A program made the position numbers and the translations under genes. Source: Marinobacter sp. ELB17 (GTDB lineage Bacteria; Pseudomonadota; Gammaproteobacteria; Pseudomonadales; Oleiphilaceae). From it: a DNA stretch of 64,000 bases. Location: NCBI RefSeq assembly GCF_000169375.1, contig NZ_AAXY01000001.1:124001-188000 (forward strand). Direction: 5' to 3'. Position 1 is the stretch's first letter. Every line of letters begins with the position of its first letter. The notes beneath the pieces are model-generated. The model was not told the DNA's origin, did no database searches, and saw nothing but the letters and a program-made list of their open reading frames with translations. Below are positions 44,813 to 54,316 of this stretch, in pieces.

Positions 44813-45312
44813 GATGGTGTCGGCTGATCAGCGCTGTCGCTCTGACAGCGCGGGCACAAGCCGGCAATTTCCAAAGTAATCTGTTCTACCTGAAACGTTT
44901 CGGCTGTGGCGGCTTGGTTAATAGCAGCGGTTATGTTCGGGGCGGCTAACTCCAGCACGTTGCCACAGCTGCGGCAGATCAGAAAGGTGCCGCAGTGGTG
45001 CTGGCCCGGGTGGTCGCAACCGGTGAACGCGTTAAGCGACGCAATACGGTGCACCAGGCCGTGCTGCTGTAAAAAATCGAGGGCGCGATACACCGTTGGC
45101 GGCGCAGCTTTGTGGCCATCGGCGCTTAACTGAGCCAGCACATCGTAGGCGCCCAATGGTTTGTGGGACTGCCAAATCAGTTCTAGCACTCTTTCCCTGA
45201 CAGGGGTTAGCCGCGCCTCGTTACGCCGGCAGATTTCCCTGGCTTGAGCCAAGGCCTGATCAACGCAAAGATCATGATTGTGGGGGCGATAGGGTAAAGC
45301 GCGGGCGGGCAT
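44809..45312 (-). CDS. zur: zinc uptake regulator Zur (Fur family)
   Basis: This Fur-family repressor has 167 residues. The winged helix spans about 20-90 (RLTPVRERVLELIWQSHKPLGAYDV, then PPTVYRALDFLQQHGLVHRI). The structural zinc site is formed by CRSCG near 118-121 and CPRC near 155-158; the regulatory site includes HPGQHHCGTF near 105. Zur rather than Fur is supported by the zinc importer genes downstream in the same operon. With Zn bound it should repress its own promoter, which carries a Zur-like dyad. The zur-first order is as in Pseudomonas. Confidence 0.93.
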   Translation of the reverse strand: MPARALPYRPHNHDLCVDQALAQAREICRRNEARLTPVRERVLELIWQSHKPLGAYDVLAQLSADGHKAAPPTVYRALDFLQQHGLVHRIASLNAFTGCDHPGQHHCGTFLICRSCGNVLELAAPNITAAINQAATAETFQVEQITLEIAGLCPRCQSDSADQPTPS

Positions 45313-45334
45313 GGCAAGTATCCGGTAAAAATTT

Positions 45335-45353
45335 GCAACATTATAACAGTTGC
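45335..45353 (-). promoter_or_regulatory. Zur-type operator ahead of zur-znuC-znuB
   Basis: A 19-base dyad with GCAAC/GTTGC arms encloses TTATAACA, which read on the minus strand gives TGTTATAATGTT. This fits the Zur box core TGTTATA-N-AT. It lies 23 bases ahead of the zur start, so bound Zur would block transcription. Confidence 0.68.
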
Positions 45354-45393
45354 GATCCGTGCTGCCAGAGTTTCCGCACCGTTGGGTGAGGCA

Positions 45394-45855
45394 TCAGCGT
45401 AATTGCTGCGCCAGGCTTTCCAGATATTCCAGATTGGGAATCCAGGCGCGCTCGCCGTCTACTTCGACTTCCATTAGGTCGGCGACGCCGGTTGGACTGT
45501 CCAGGCGCTGAATCTGGCTTTGATTAATACGATTCTGGCTGGGTATGCCCTGAGTCATCAAAGCAATAAAGGGGTGTTCGCGGTGTTCTTCGACGATGCT
45601 GTTGAGGATAACCACCCGGCCGCGGCGATTATTCGGTTGTGCCAATTGGCCGCCGCTGGCTGCGTCGTAGGATATAACCGGTAGCCTTAGCCCGCGCCAT
45701 TCCAGATGGCCGGCCAGCCAGGCGGGTGCGTCGGCGCTTGTGTTGATGTCGGGGCTGTAGTCCACCACTTCAGCCAGCGATACGTTGGGCAGTAGAAGCT
45801 GACGGCCGATCATCGGAATCATCACGCAAGCCAGGGTCTGGTTGTTATCGGTCAT
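45394..45855 (-). CDS. chpC: CheW-like adaptor ChpC of the Pil-Chp system
   Basis: This is a CheW-domain protein of 153 residues that links a receptor to the ChpA kinase. The CheW fold is seen in CVMIPMIGRQLLLPNVSLAEVVDY at the start, WRGLRLPVISYD in the middle and the LMTQGIPSQNRIN strand near 107. It is the last gene of the cluster and overlaps chpB by four bases. In P. aeruginosa ChpC is one of two CheW homologues and is not essential for twitching; the same may hold here. chpD and chpE, which follow in Pseudomonas, are absent and a zinc operon lies there instead. Confidence 0.9.
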   Translation of the reverse strand: MTDNNQTLACVMIPMIGRQLLLPNVSLAEVVDYSPDINTSADAPAWLAGHLEWRGLRLPVISYDAASGGQLAQPNNRRGRVVILNSIVEEHREHPFIALMTQGIPSQNRINQSQIQRLDSPTGVADLMEVEVDGERAWIPNLEYLESLAQQLR

Positions 45856-46853
45856 GGGTTACCTCCGGCGTAATCTGATGGCTGACTGCTTTGCTGCAGG
45901 TCAGTGTTTTCGAGAGTTGCGACCAGTTTCTGCGCTAGCTGCTGGGGCGTGCCACGAAAGCTGACACAGCCGGTGGCGGCGACCGATTCGGGCATGGAGG
46001 CCTGCCCGCAGCTCTCGCTGTCTTGCGCCCAGATGCGGCTGCCGTAGGCGCGCAGCATGGGTGCAGCCACTGCGCCATCGCATCCCATACCGGAAAAAAT
46101 AATGGCGTGGCAGTTTTCGCGGTAGTAATTCGACATATTCAGCAGCACCTGGTCGATGGACGGGCCATAGGGCCCCGGCCAAGGGCCAGGCAGCTCCTCC
46201 AGTGCGCCGCTGCGGTCTATCTGCCATTCGTGGTCGACCGGTAGCATGACCACTTCCCCCGTTGCGATGACGTCACCCGGCTTTGCTGTTTTCAAGCGGT
46301 AGTGGGCGTGGCGGCCCAGTACCCGGGTTAACACGTCTGTAAACTGACCGTCGATGTGCTGGGCATACACAAACCCCACCGGCAAATCGGGGGGAAGCTG
46401 GTCCAGAAAACTCTTTACCGCTTCTGGCCCACCTAGTGACGCCGCCAGAACCCATACCTGCCTGGCGGCTATGAGCTCTGATGGTTCTGCGTTGGCGCTC
46501 TGGGGTGCTGATAACGGCCCGAGCAGGCGCTCCAGTTTATTCTCCAGCTTACGTTGCCAGCGGGCGTTGTCTTTACCGTTCTCAGCGGGCGCGGGGTCCA
46601 GTCCTAATAATACCGGCGCATCTCCGTCAATGAGGGCCAGATCCCAATCTTCGGGATGCTCCTCTTCGTCTTCCAGCTGAACCAGCCAGCAGGCCGCCAG
46701 CGGCAATATTGCACTGGCGTACAATTCCGCCGGACTGCCGCAAAAACAGGTAACCAGCCCCAGTTCTTTTAGGCTAGATCTGAGCCGTTGCCGCTGCGTG
46801 ACGGTATCTGCCACTATGCCGATAGCCAGTGTGCCGGCGCCAGTTGCCATCAT
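45852..46853 (-). CDS. chpB: CheB-type methylesterase ChpB
   Basis: This glutamate methylesterase resets the receptor PilJ; it has 333 residues. The catalytic domain (about 145-320) has Ser in LAASLGGPEAVKSFL, His in VYAQHIDGQFTDVL and Asp in SGMGCDGAV, the CheB triad. The N-terminal 110 residues have the size and rhythm of a receiver domain (GIVADTVTQRQRLRSSL) but no Asp at the phosphorylation place, as in Pseudomonas ChpB. It overlaps chpA and chpC by four bases each. Confidence 0.92.
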   Translation of the reverse strand: MMATGAGTLAIGIVADTVTQRQRLRSSLKELGLVTCFCGSPAELYASAILPLAACWLVQLEDEEEHPEDWDLALIDGDAPVLLGLDPAPAENGKDNARWQRKLENKLERLLGPLSAPQSANAEPSELIAARQVWVLAASLGGPEAVKSFLDQLPPDLPVGFVYAQHIDGQFTDVLTRVLGRHAHYRLKTAKPGDVIATGEVVMLPVDHEWQIDRSGALEELPGPWPGPYGPSIDQVLLNMSNYYRENCHAIIFSGMGCDGAVAAPMLRAYGSRIWAQDSESCGQASMPESVAATGCVSFRGTPQQLAQKLVATLENTDLQQSSQPSDYAGGNP

Positions 46854-49800
46854 TGGTTACCTGTCAGCCTGCGAATGGCCTCTAGCAGGGTGGTCTCCTG
46901 GAACGGCTTACCCAGGTATTCGTTAACGCCAATGGCTAATGCACGCTCACGATGTTTTTCTCCGGTACGGGAGGTAATCATGCAAATGGGTGTATTTCGC
47001 AGAACGTCGTCGTGGCGAACAAAGCCGGCCACTTCAAAGCCATCCATGCGCGGCATTTCAATATCCAGCAGGATGATATCAGGCTGGTAATCCTGCAACT
47101 GGGCCACGGCATCCAAGCCGTCTTTGGCAGTAATCACTTCCATACCGTTGCGCTCAAGAAGGCGCGACGTCACTTTACGCACGGTTACGGAATCATCGAC
47201 CACCATCACCAGGGTGGCGCGCTGGTGAAGTCGCGGTTTCTGGCGCGGCTGGTCTGTTTTGAAGCTGGCGCGCTGCTGCTCTGACAGTATGTCGGAGCGG
47301 ATCATTGCTGGCAGATCAAGAATGACCACCACATTTCCGTCACCCAGAATGGTGCCGCCGGATACGCCACGCACAGAGTTGAACTGAGGCCCGAGAGATT
47401 TCACCACAATTTCGCGGCTGCCCACCAGGCTGTCTACCTGCAGGGCCATAGGTTGCTCTGCGCCGCGCACCAAAATAACCGGCAGTGGCAGTGCCTGGCC
47501 CTGAAGCTTTGGCTGGTGTTCGCTGTTCAGCAGATTGCCCAGATACTGCAGGCGATACTCCTGACCGGCGTACTCGTACAGCGGCGCTTCAGGTTTGTAA
47601 TATTCTTCCAGCTCGTAGGTGCTCACCCGCACTATGCCTTCAATGGTGTTCAGCGGTATGGCGTAGAAATTGTCGCCGCTGGTGACCATCAAGGCACGGT
47701 TAACCGACACGGTGAACGGTAGTCGAACGGTAAATGTGGTGCCGTGGCCGGCGCTGGAGTGAATGTCGAGGCTGCCACCCAGCTGTTTGATTTCTGACGC
47801 TACCACGTCCATGCCAACGCCTCGGCCGGATACCTGGGTAATCTCCTTGGCGGTGGAAAAGCCTGGTGTCATGATCAGCTGCAGAACCTCGCGCTCTGTC
47901 AGCACATCATTTGGGCCGACCAGGCCCTGACTGACGGCTTTGTTGCGTACCTGCTCGGTAGAAATGCCGGCACCATCATCCCGCATGCGCAGAACAACGT
48001 CGCCGCCTTCGCGTTGCAGCGACAGGCTGATTTCCCCTGTTTCTGCTTTGCCTGCGGCCAGACGCTTTTCGGGCGCTTCAACGCCATGGTCCAGCGCGTT
48101 ACGCAGCATGTGCTCCAGAGGCGCAATCATCCGTTCCAGAACGTTGCGGTCCATTTCGCCTTCGGCGTTGTACACCTCAAAATTGGCTTTCTTGTCTAGC
48201 TCGGCGCTGATTTGGCGCACAATACGGCGTAAACGCGGCACCACTGAGGCGAACGGAATCATGCGGGTCTTCATCAGACCTTCTTGCAGTTCCGTATTGA
48301 TACGTGACTGCTGCACCAGCAGGGTTTTGGTGTCGCGAATCCGGTCGGCCAAGGTTTGGCGCAGATCGATCAGGTCGGAAGACGATTCCGACAGAGCCCG
48401 CGATAGCTGCTGTATAGACGAATAACGATCCATTTCCAGTGGGTCGAAGTCTTCACCGTAATCGGGCCCGAGCTCTTTTTCGGCGCGGAACAGAATCTGG
48501 GTTTCGGTTTCGATATCCATGCGCCGCAGCTGTTCGCGCAAGCGCTCAATAGTGGCGGCCATCTCTTCCAGAGTGTGGCTAAAATCACTGGTTTGCTGTT
48601 CCAGGCGGCCGCGGGCAATACTGGTTTCGCCCGCCAGATTGACCAACTCGTCAAGCAGCGGTGCCGACACCCGAATGGTTTCTTGCGTGGTGCGCAAGGT
48701 CTTGCGGGTTTGCGTGCGCGCAGGCTTTGGCTTGGGCACTGCAACAGTGGGCGTTTGCCGCTGCTCTGGTGCCGGCGCTGGCGCTTCCTGTGCAGCTTCC
48801 TGCTCGACTTTTTGTTCCACTATCGCAGGCTTTTGAACCAGCGCTGAAGGCTCGGTCTGTTGCGGCGGATGCAGCTGGTGCACCTGCGCGATCAGATCCT
48901 GAGCTGGTGGGCAGGCTTTGCCGGTGGCAATTTGTTCTACCATGGCGGCCAGGCGGTCGTGACAGGCAAACAGAGGTTCGTACAACTCTGGCCCGGGCTT
49001 CAGTTCGCCCCGCGTAATCAGCTCGAACAAACCCTCCAGAGCGTGTGTCAGATCACCCATGGCGTCTGCGCCCGCCATTCGTGCGCCGCCTTTCAAGGTG
49101 TGCACATCGCGCTGCAATTCGGCGGCAAGCATGCTGTTTTCGGGATTCTCGCTCCAGCTGTGCAGTGCGCTGCCGGTGGCGTTGATCAGGTCATAGGCTT
49201 CTTCCAGGAAGATGCCCATCAGTTCCGGGTCGGTGGTTACGCTGTTGGTGTCGTGCGCGTCTGGGCTTGGCTCCGGTTGCAAAGCAACCGAGGAATGATC
49301 GGCGCTAGCGCTTGCAGCGTTGCTGGAATAACGTTGTATTTCTGCGATCAGGTCGGGCGCTGAGCGCGGACTGTCGCCATTTTCCAGCGTTTCTACCATG
49401 CTGGCCAGACGGTCGTGACAGCTGAAAAGCAGGTCAGACAGCATCGGCGATATTGCCAGTTGTTGCTGAACCAGCCCTTCGAACAGGGTTTCCAGTTCGT
49501 GGGCCAGATCACCAATACTGCCCACTTTGCTCAGGCGGGCACCGCCTTTGAGGGTGTGCAGGTCCCGTTGCAGCAATCGCAGTAAATCGTGATTGCCGCT
49601 GTCCTGACTGAAGCGCTGAAGTGCGTCGGCGGTGCTGTCGATCAACTCGCGGGCTTCTTCCTGGAAAATTTCCAGCACTTCATGATCTATGTCGTCTTCC
49701 GTATCCGGTGTGTAGGGCTGCACGGGTGCTTCAAATGCTATCTCAGCAGCTGCCGGTTCGTTGTCTATGTGTTGGTGATGGTTTAGGTTTTCGTCTTCCT

Positions 49801-52800
49801 GGAACTCGGCAAGGAAGGCGTCGCTGGCCAGAACATCATCGGTAAGATCCATCAGCTGCTGTCGCAGCGGATCTGCGCTGTCGATGGTCAGTCCGGCGGC
49901 GGCCTGATCCATCATGTTGATTAGCTGCTCATGGGCCAGGTGCAGGCAGGCCTGAAGTTCGGGTTTTGGCTCGCGGTCGCTGTCAGCCAGAACGCTGTAG
50001 CTGTCTTGCAACGCCGCCGACAACGTGGCTATGTCGTCCAGGCCGGTAATTTCGGTAGCCGCGGTCAGCAGCGTCAGTTCGTGACGCAGCTGTTCAAGGG
50101 CTTGGCCATTAGCGGGGTTGGCAATCCAGCTGTCCAGTATGCGGCTGGCGTTAAGCACGATGTTGATGTCGTCGCTAAGAAAGAGTTCTAGCAAAGCGGA
50201 GCGGCTATTGGCCGACGATAGCTGGGTGTCATCGTAGCTGGTGCCCGTTAAGGTAGCGCGAGCCAGCTGTGCCAGTTGCTCCAGGAACTCGCGGCTGCCC
50301 GGTAATTCTGCCAGTGGCTGGCTGTGAAGTTGCAACAGGCCCTGGTTTAACAATGACACGCCTTGCTCTAGCAAGGAGATAACATCGCGGTCGCACCGTT
50401 TGTTTTCAGCGCGGGCGTCTTTCACAAAGCGCTCAAGAGGGGTAACCAAATCGGCAATGGGCGTTATACCGGTGGTGTGGGCACTGCCTTTGAGGGTATG
50501 CAGTGCCCGTGTTAGTTCGTCGGTATAGGCCGTGGTTTGTTTGTTTGCGGCACTGGCAATATAGGCTTCCACCGTTTTTAGGTGAGACAGGGCCTCGCTC
50601 TCGAAAATGTCCAGCAGAAGCTGGTCTACGTCTGACTCGTCGTCCAGCTCTGGCCCTGAATCGGGCGATTGCAGAACATCGCCGGTGGCGGCTTCGCTTG
50701 CGGCAACTGCACTAGTGGCCGCCAGCACGTCTTTGCCGTCGGCCAGTGCATGGGCGCGGGCTTGTGCTTCATGGGTGTCAACGGTTGCGCTGCGGTGTTG
50801 TTCAAAATCACTGACCAACGCCGGCAAAATCGCGATAACATCGCTAATCAGAGCGGCAACGGCGTCACTCATGCTGCGGCTGCCGTCAAGCACCCGGTTC
50901 AGCAGATTTTCCACAGACCATGCCAGTTCACCGATCACGTCGGCGCCGACCATGCGGCCACTGCCTTTAAGGGTGTGAAAGGCGCGGCGCACTTCACCCA
51001 AGGCGCTGCGATCGCCATAGTGACGCAACAACATAGGCATGTATTCATCAATACTGGCTAATACTTCACCGGCCTCTTCGATGAAAACTTCCAGGATTTC
51101 GTCGTCAATCAGCTCGCTTTGCGGGTTACCGGTGCGGTCTGTGGCGCTGGCCGGCGCATTGGTAGCGGCAGCGGTATCTGCGGTATCTGCGCGGCGAGTG
51201 GTAGTGATGGCTTCGGCACGAGCAACCAGATTGGCAACATCGCCCTCCGGGTTGCCGGCGCGGAACTCATTGATCAGCTGCGGTAGGTACGCGTTGGCGT
51301 CAGTGACCAGAGAAAACACGTCATCGTTGGGTTTGACGGTTTGATCAATCAGTTTGTTCAGCAGGTTTTCAACCGCCCAGGCCAGTTCGCTCAGGCTGCT
51401 GGCGCCCACCAGGCGGCCGCTGCCTTTGAATGTGTGATAGGCGCGGCGCATTTCGGCCAGCGCTGCACGGTCGTCGTGATTCCGTTGTAAGCGCGGATAG
51501 TATTCGTGGATGGTCGCCAGAACTTCTTCGGCTTCCTCGATGAAAATACCAACAATTTCGTCATCCAACAGTTCGTCTGGGGCTACACCCGTGTCTAAGG
51601 TGGGCGCTGATACGGCGTCCAGCAGTGGCGTGTCCACCAAGGGAATGTCGGCTTCGTTGATGTCAGCTCTGGGACGCCAGGTAGACGGCTTGCCTGCCGG
51701 GAAGCCCAAGCTTTCGAGACTGATTTCCGCCACCCGCAACACGCTGTCGTTGTCACGGATCCCCTCACTCAAGCGTTCCAGATAGTACTCGATGCTGGTA
51801 ACAGCATCGGCCAGAGTATCCAGCTCCTGCCAGTTGGGCACCTCGCGACCGCTCAGCAGCACGTCATTGATGTAGCGTTCCATGGCTTCCAGCAACTCGC
51901 TGGCACGCTCAAGCGGTATCAACCTCAGACCACCGCAGATGCTGTGCAGCAGCGCCGGTAGGTGTTCAATCTCACGGGTGTCCCACTGTGAGGCAATAAA
52001 GTTGACGACGGCCGATTTGGCCTGTTCCAGAGTATTGCGAGACTCCTTCAGCAGTGCACCGTTGGCATCCCCCAGCTCCCGCGAACCGGGGTTCAGCAGG
52101 TCGCGCTGGTCGGTATCTTCATGCTGGCCGTCCTGACCCAGATTAGCCAGACTGGCTTCCACATAGAGCAGGGCGCCGGCGATGTCCATCAGCGTGTTAT
52201 CGGATACACGCTGATCCTGACGGACCAGTTGGGCCACCAGATCAATCTGTTCATTAACCACTTTACGCGGCACGCCCAGACCAACAACCGCAAGGGTGTT
52301 GGCTACCTGCTGTAAACCTGGCAGCAGGTCTTCGAGTTCATCGTTGCTGCGCAGGTCGGCGCGGACGAACAGGTCCAGCAAGTCTTTGAGCTTGGCGAGT
52401 TCTTCGTTGAGGGCGTGCACAACAGAATGGATGGCGTCGCGATTAGGGCCGCTGACCCGTGAACGTGCTGCATCTACATCATCATCAGAAGGTAATGCCT
52501 GGGCTAGCTGGTAATCCGTGCGCAGGGCTTCTATGCGTGGTGAATCGAGTTCGCGGGCGCGGGCTACATAATACAGTAGATTTTTGAACAGAGCCTCTGG
52601 TGCGGGATGTGCCAGGGCCGTGCCGGGATTTTCTGTTAATTGTCGAATTTCGCTATCCAGCTCCCGCAGCAGCGACTTTACAGCCGCGTTAACCGGGTTG
52701 GCTTTAAGCTGAAGTGTTTCGACAAAACCAGCGGCGGCTTTCCACAGCTCACCCCGCGGCGTTTTCTGACACAGCCGAACCAAGCGTTTGATTACTTTTT

Positions 52801-53380
52801 GCATGTAATCAAAGTTGGAGCCCAGGTCGGCTTCCCGCACCACTCCAGCCAGCGCGAACTGATACATTTGCCGCAGTTTGCGTACATGGTCGCGCACTTT
52901 TGGTTCTTGCAATCGGTCGTCTTTTATTTCACCGCGGGCGCGCGCCGGCGACATATCAGGCTTGAACAAAGAGGTGTCAGATAACAATGCTTCGCCGCGT
53001 GCGGCGCGCAGATCATTCAATAGGGGCAGCAGCACCAGCGGGAAATCATCACTGCTTCTGTCAATATGGTCGAGGTATTGCGGCAACTGCAGAATGGCCT
53101 GCATCAGCACTTCAACGGCTTCGTTTTCGCTGTCAACCTGGTTGCCCAGAATGGCTTGGGTGAGTTTTTCCATCTCTTCGGTGAGCAGGGATGCTCCGTA
53201 GAGCTCAACCATTTGCAGTGTGCCGTGCACTTGGTGGAGATAGTTCAGGCAAAAGCGTAGGCGGGCCGTGTCTTTACGGTTGTCCACATAGCTTTCCAAA
53301 GCCTGCTGGCCCTGAGTCAGCGTACTCTGTATTTCGCCCCGAACCCAGTCGAGGGCGATACTGTCATGGTTATTGCCCAT
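46850..53380 (-). CDS. chpA: hybrid chemosensory kinase ChpA with many Hpt domains
   Basis: This giant CheA-type histidine kinase of the twitching system has 2176 residues, against about 2470 in P. aeruginosa. Five Hpt domains keep the phospho-His: HTFKGSG near 648, HTLKGSG near 802, HTLKGSA near 960, HTLKGGA near 1274 and HTLKGGA near 1427. Three degenerate Hpt-like units lie near 50 (LHQVHGTLQM), 480 (HSICGGLRLI) and 1110 (ELTLLTAATEITGL). Then follow the dimerisation helix with LAGETSIARGRLEQQ near 1585, the ATPase domain (RNALDHGVEAPEKR near 1760, DDGAGIS, GRGVGMDVV), a CheW domain, and a receiver with D2106 (LLDIEMPRMDG). Confidence 0.95.
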   Translation of the reverse strand: MGNNHDSIALDWVRGEIQSTLTQGQQALESYVDNRKDTARLRFCLNYLHQVHGTLQMVELYGASLLTEEMEKLTQAILGNQVDSENEAVEVLMQAILQLPQYLDHIDRSSDDFPLVLLPLLNDLRAARGEALLSDTSLFKPDMSPARARGEIKDDRLQEPKVRDHVRKLRQMYQFALAGVVREADLGSNFDYMQKVIKRLVRLCQKTPRGELWKAAAGFVETLQLKANPVNAAVKSLLRELDSEIRQLTENPGTALAHPAPEALFKNLLYYVARARELDSPRIEALRTDYQLAQALPSDDDVDAARSRVSGPNRDAIHSVVHALNEELAKLKDLLDLFVRADLRSNDELEDLLPGLQQVANTLAVVGLGVPRKVVNEQIDLVAQLVRQDQRVSDNTLMDIAGALLYVEASLANLGQDGQHEDTDQRDLLNPGSRELGDANGALLKESRNTLEQAKSAVVNFIASQWDTREIEHLPALLHSICGGLRLIPLERASELLEAMERYINDVLLSGREVPNWQELDTLADAVTSIEYYLERLSEGIRDNDSVLRVAEISLESLGFPAGKPSTWRPRADINEADIPLVDTPLLDAVSAPTLDTGVAPDELLDDEIVGIFIEEAEEVLATIHEYYPRLQRNHDDRAALAEMRRAYHTFKGSGRLVGASSLSELAWAVENLLNKLIDQTVKPNDDVFSLVTDANAYLPQLINEFRAGNPEGDVANLVARAEAITTTRRADTADTAAATNAPASATDRTGNPQSELIDDEILEVFIEEAGEVLASIDEYMPMLLRHYGDRSALGEVRRAFHTLKGSGRMVGADVIGELAWSVENLLNRVLDGSRSMSDAVAALISDVIAILPALVSDFEQHRSATVDTHEAQARAHALADGKDVLAATSAVAASEAATGDVLQSPDSGPELDDESDVDQLLLDIFESEALSHLKTVEAYIASAANKQTTAYTDELTRALHTLKGSAHTTGITPIADLVTPLERFVKDARAENKRCDRDVISLLEQGVSLLNQGLLQLHSQPLAELPGSREFLEQLAQLARATLTGTSYDDTQLSSANSRSALLELFLSDDINIVLNASRILDSWIANPANGQALEQLRHELTLLTAATEITGLDDIATLSAALQDSYSVLADSDREPKPELQACLHLAHEQLINMMDQAAAGLTIDSADPLRQQLMDLTDDVLASDAFLAEFQEDENLNHHQHIDNEPAAAEIAFEAPVQPYTPDTEDDIDHEVLEIFQEEARELIDSTADALQRFSQDSGNHDLLRLLQRDLHTLKGGARLSKVGSIGDLAHELETLFEGLVQQQLAISPMLSDLLFSCHDRLASMVETLENGDSPRSAPDLIAEIQRYSSNAASASADHSSVALQPEPSPDAHDTNSVTTDPELMGIFLEEAYDLINATGSALHSWSENPENSMLAAELQRDVHTLKGGARMAGADAMGDLTHALEGLFELITRGELKPGPELYEPLFACHDRLAAMVEQIATGKACPPAQDLIAQVHQLHPPQQTEPSALVQKPAIVEQKVEQEAAQEAPAPAPEQRQTPTVAVPKPKPARTQTRKTLRTTQETIRVSAPLLDELVNLAGETSIARGRLEQQTSDFSHTLEEMAATIERLREQLRRMDIETETQILFRAEKELGPDYGEDFDPLEMDRYSSIQQLSRALSESSSDLIDLRQTLADRIRDTKTLLVQQSRINTELQEGLMKTRMIPFASVVPRLRRIVRQISAELDKKANFEVYNAEGEMDRNVLERMIAPLEHMLRNALDHGVEAPEKRLAAGKAETGEISLSLQREGGDVVLRMRDDGAGISTEQVRNKAVSQGLVGPNDVLTEREVLQLIMTPGFSTAKEITQVSGRGVGMDVVASEIKQLGGSLDIHSSAGHGTTFTVRLPFTVSVNRALMVTSGDNFYAIPLNTIEGIVRVSTYELEEYYKPEAPLYEYAGQEYRLQYLGNLLNSEHQPKLQGQALPLPVILVRGAEQPMALQVDSLVGSREIVVKSLGPQFNSVRGVSGGTILGDGNVVVILDLPAMIRSDILSEQQRASFKTDQPRQKPRLHQRATLVMVVDDSVTVRKVTSRLLERNGMEVITAKDGLDAVAQLQDYQPDIILLDIEMPRMDGFEVAGFVRHDDVLRNTPICMITSRTGEKHRERALAIGVNEYLGKPFQETTLLEAIRRLTGNQ

Positions 53381-53391
53381 AACCTCTCCGG

Positions 53392-54303
53392 TTATTCGTC
53401 GTCAGTCTGGCGTTTGGTCCACGCCAGTACATGTCCCGAGGGCACCCGCTGCAAGCCGGGTGGATGCCATTTGCTTAGCTCGCCCTGGCCCAAAATCAAC
53501 AGGCCACCTGGAGCCAGGCGTTCTGCCAAATGCCGAACGATCTCCTGGCGGCGCCAGCGGTGAAAATAAATCAGTAGATTCTGGCAAAAAATAATGTTCA
53601 TTCCGTGAGTCGGCGCGCTTTCCAGATCCAGCACATTCAGGCAATTAAAGCACACGCGCTCGCGAAGGCTGCTGCATATCTGTACCTGTTTGCTGTCAAT
53701 CGGGCTGAAGTAACGGGCCTGAAACTCCGGTTTCATACCTTCAAGCCGGCGCAGGTTAAAGTAACCACGGCGGGCTTTTTCAAGCACTACGGGACTAATG
53801 TCCGATGCGGTTATCCCGAACAAGGGCTCTACGTCGCGCTGTTGCAAACAGTCAGCTAACACCATGGCCAGAGTGTAGGGCTCCTCACCGCTGGAGCAGC
53901 CAACACTCCAGGCTTCCAGAGGCCGTTGCGTCAGTTGTTCGCGCGAATGCCCGTTTACATAATTGGCGACCATCTGGCAGGCATCCGGGTCACGAAAAAA
54001 ACGGGTTTCATGAACCGTTAACCGGTCTACCAGGCTGGCCCATTCACGGATAGCACCGCTACCGCACACCACCGCCTGGTAATAGTCCTGGTAGCTTGAG
54101 TAGCCAAGCTCGCGCATGCGTATGCCAAGATTGGTTTCTAAAAACGAGCGTCGTGCGCTTGCCAGCGCCATGCCCGTGCGCTGCTCCAGCAGCGTTTGCC
54201 ACTGGTCGAACTGCGCATCGTCCATGGCCGTAAAGCGCTGTGGAGTCCAGCGGCCGCTCATTGCGGCCTGATTGCCCGGGGCGTTTGCCATTGCTGCTTC
54301 CAC
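53392..54303 (-). CDS. pilK: CheR-type methyltransferase PilK
   Basis: This SAM-dependent enzyme methylates glutamates of the receptor PilJ; it has 303 residues. The N-terminal CheR helices hold RRSFLETNLGIRMRELG. The SAM domain begins with TVHETRFFRDPDACQ, then WSVGCSSGEEPYTLAM as the SAM loop near 131-146, and IFCQNLLIYFHRWRRQEIV near 232 (usual ICRNVLIYF). The first residues (MEAAMANAPGNQ) are variable and the start could be one of several ATGs. It sits between pilJ (13 bases) and chpA (11 bases) in the operon. Confidence 0.93.
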   Translation of the reverse strand: MEAAMANAPGNQAAMSGRWTPQRFTAMDDAQFDQWQTLLEQRTGMALASARRSFLETNLGIRMRELGYSSYQDYYQAVVCGSGAIREWASLVDRLTVHETRFFRDPDACQMVANYVNGHSREQLTQRPLEAWSVGCSSGEEPYTLAMVLADCLQQRDVEPLFGITASDISPVVLEKARRGYFNLRRLEGMKPEFQARYFSPIDSKQVQICSSLRERVCFNCLNVLDLESAPTHGMNIIFCQNLLIYFHRWRRQEIVRHLAERLAPGGLLILGQGELSKWHPPGLQRVPSGHVLAWTKRQTDDE

Positions 54304-54316
54304 CTCTGATTCAGAC

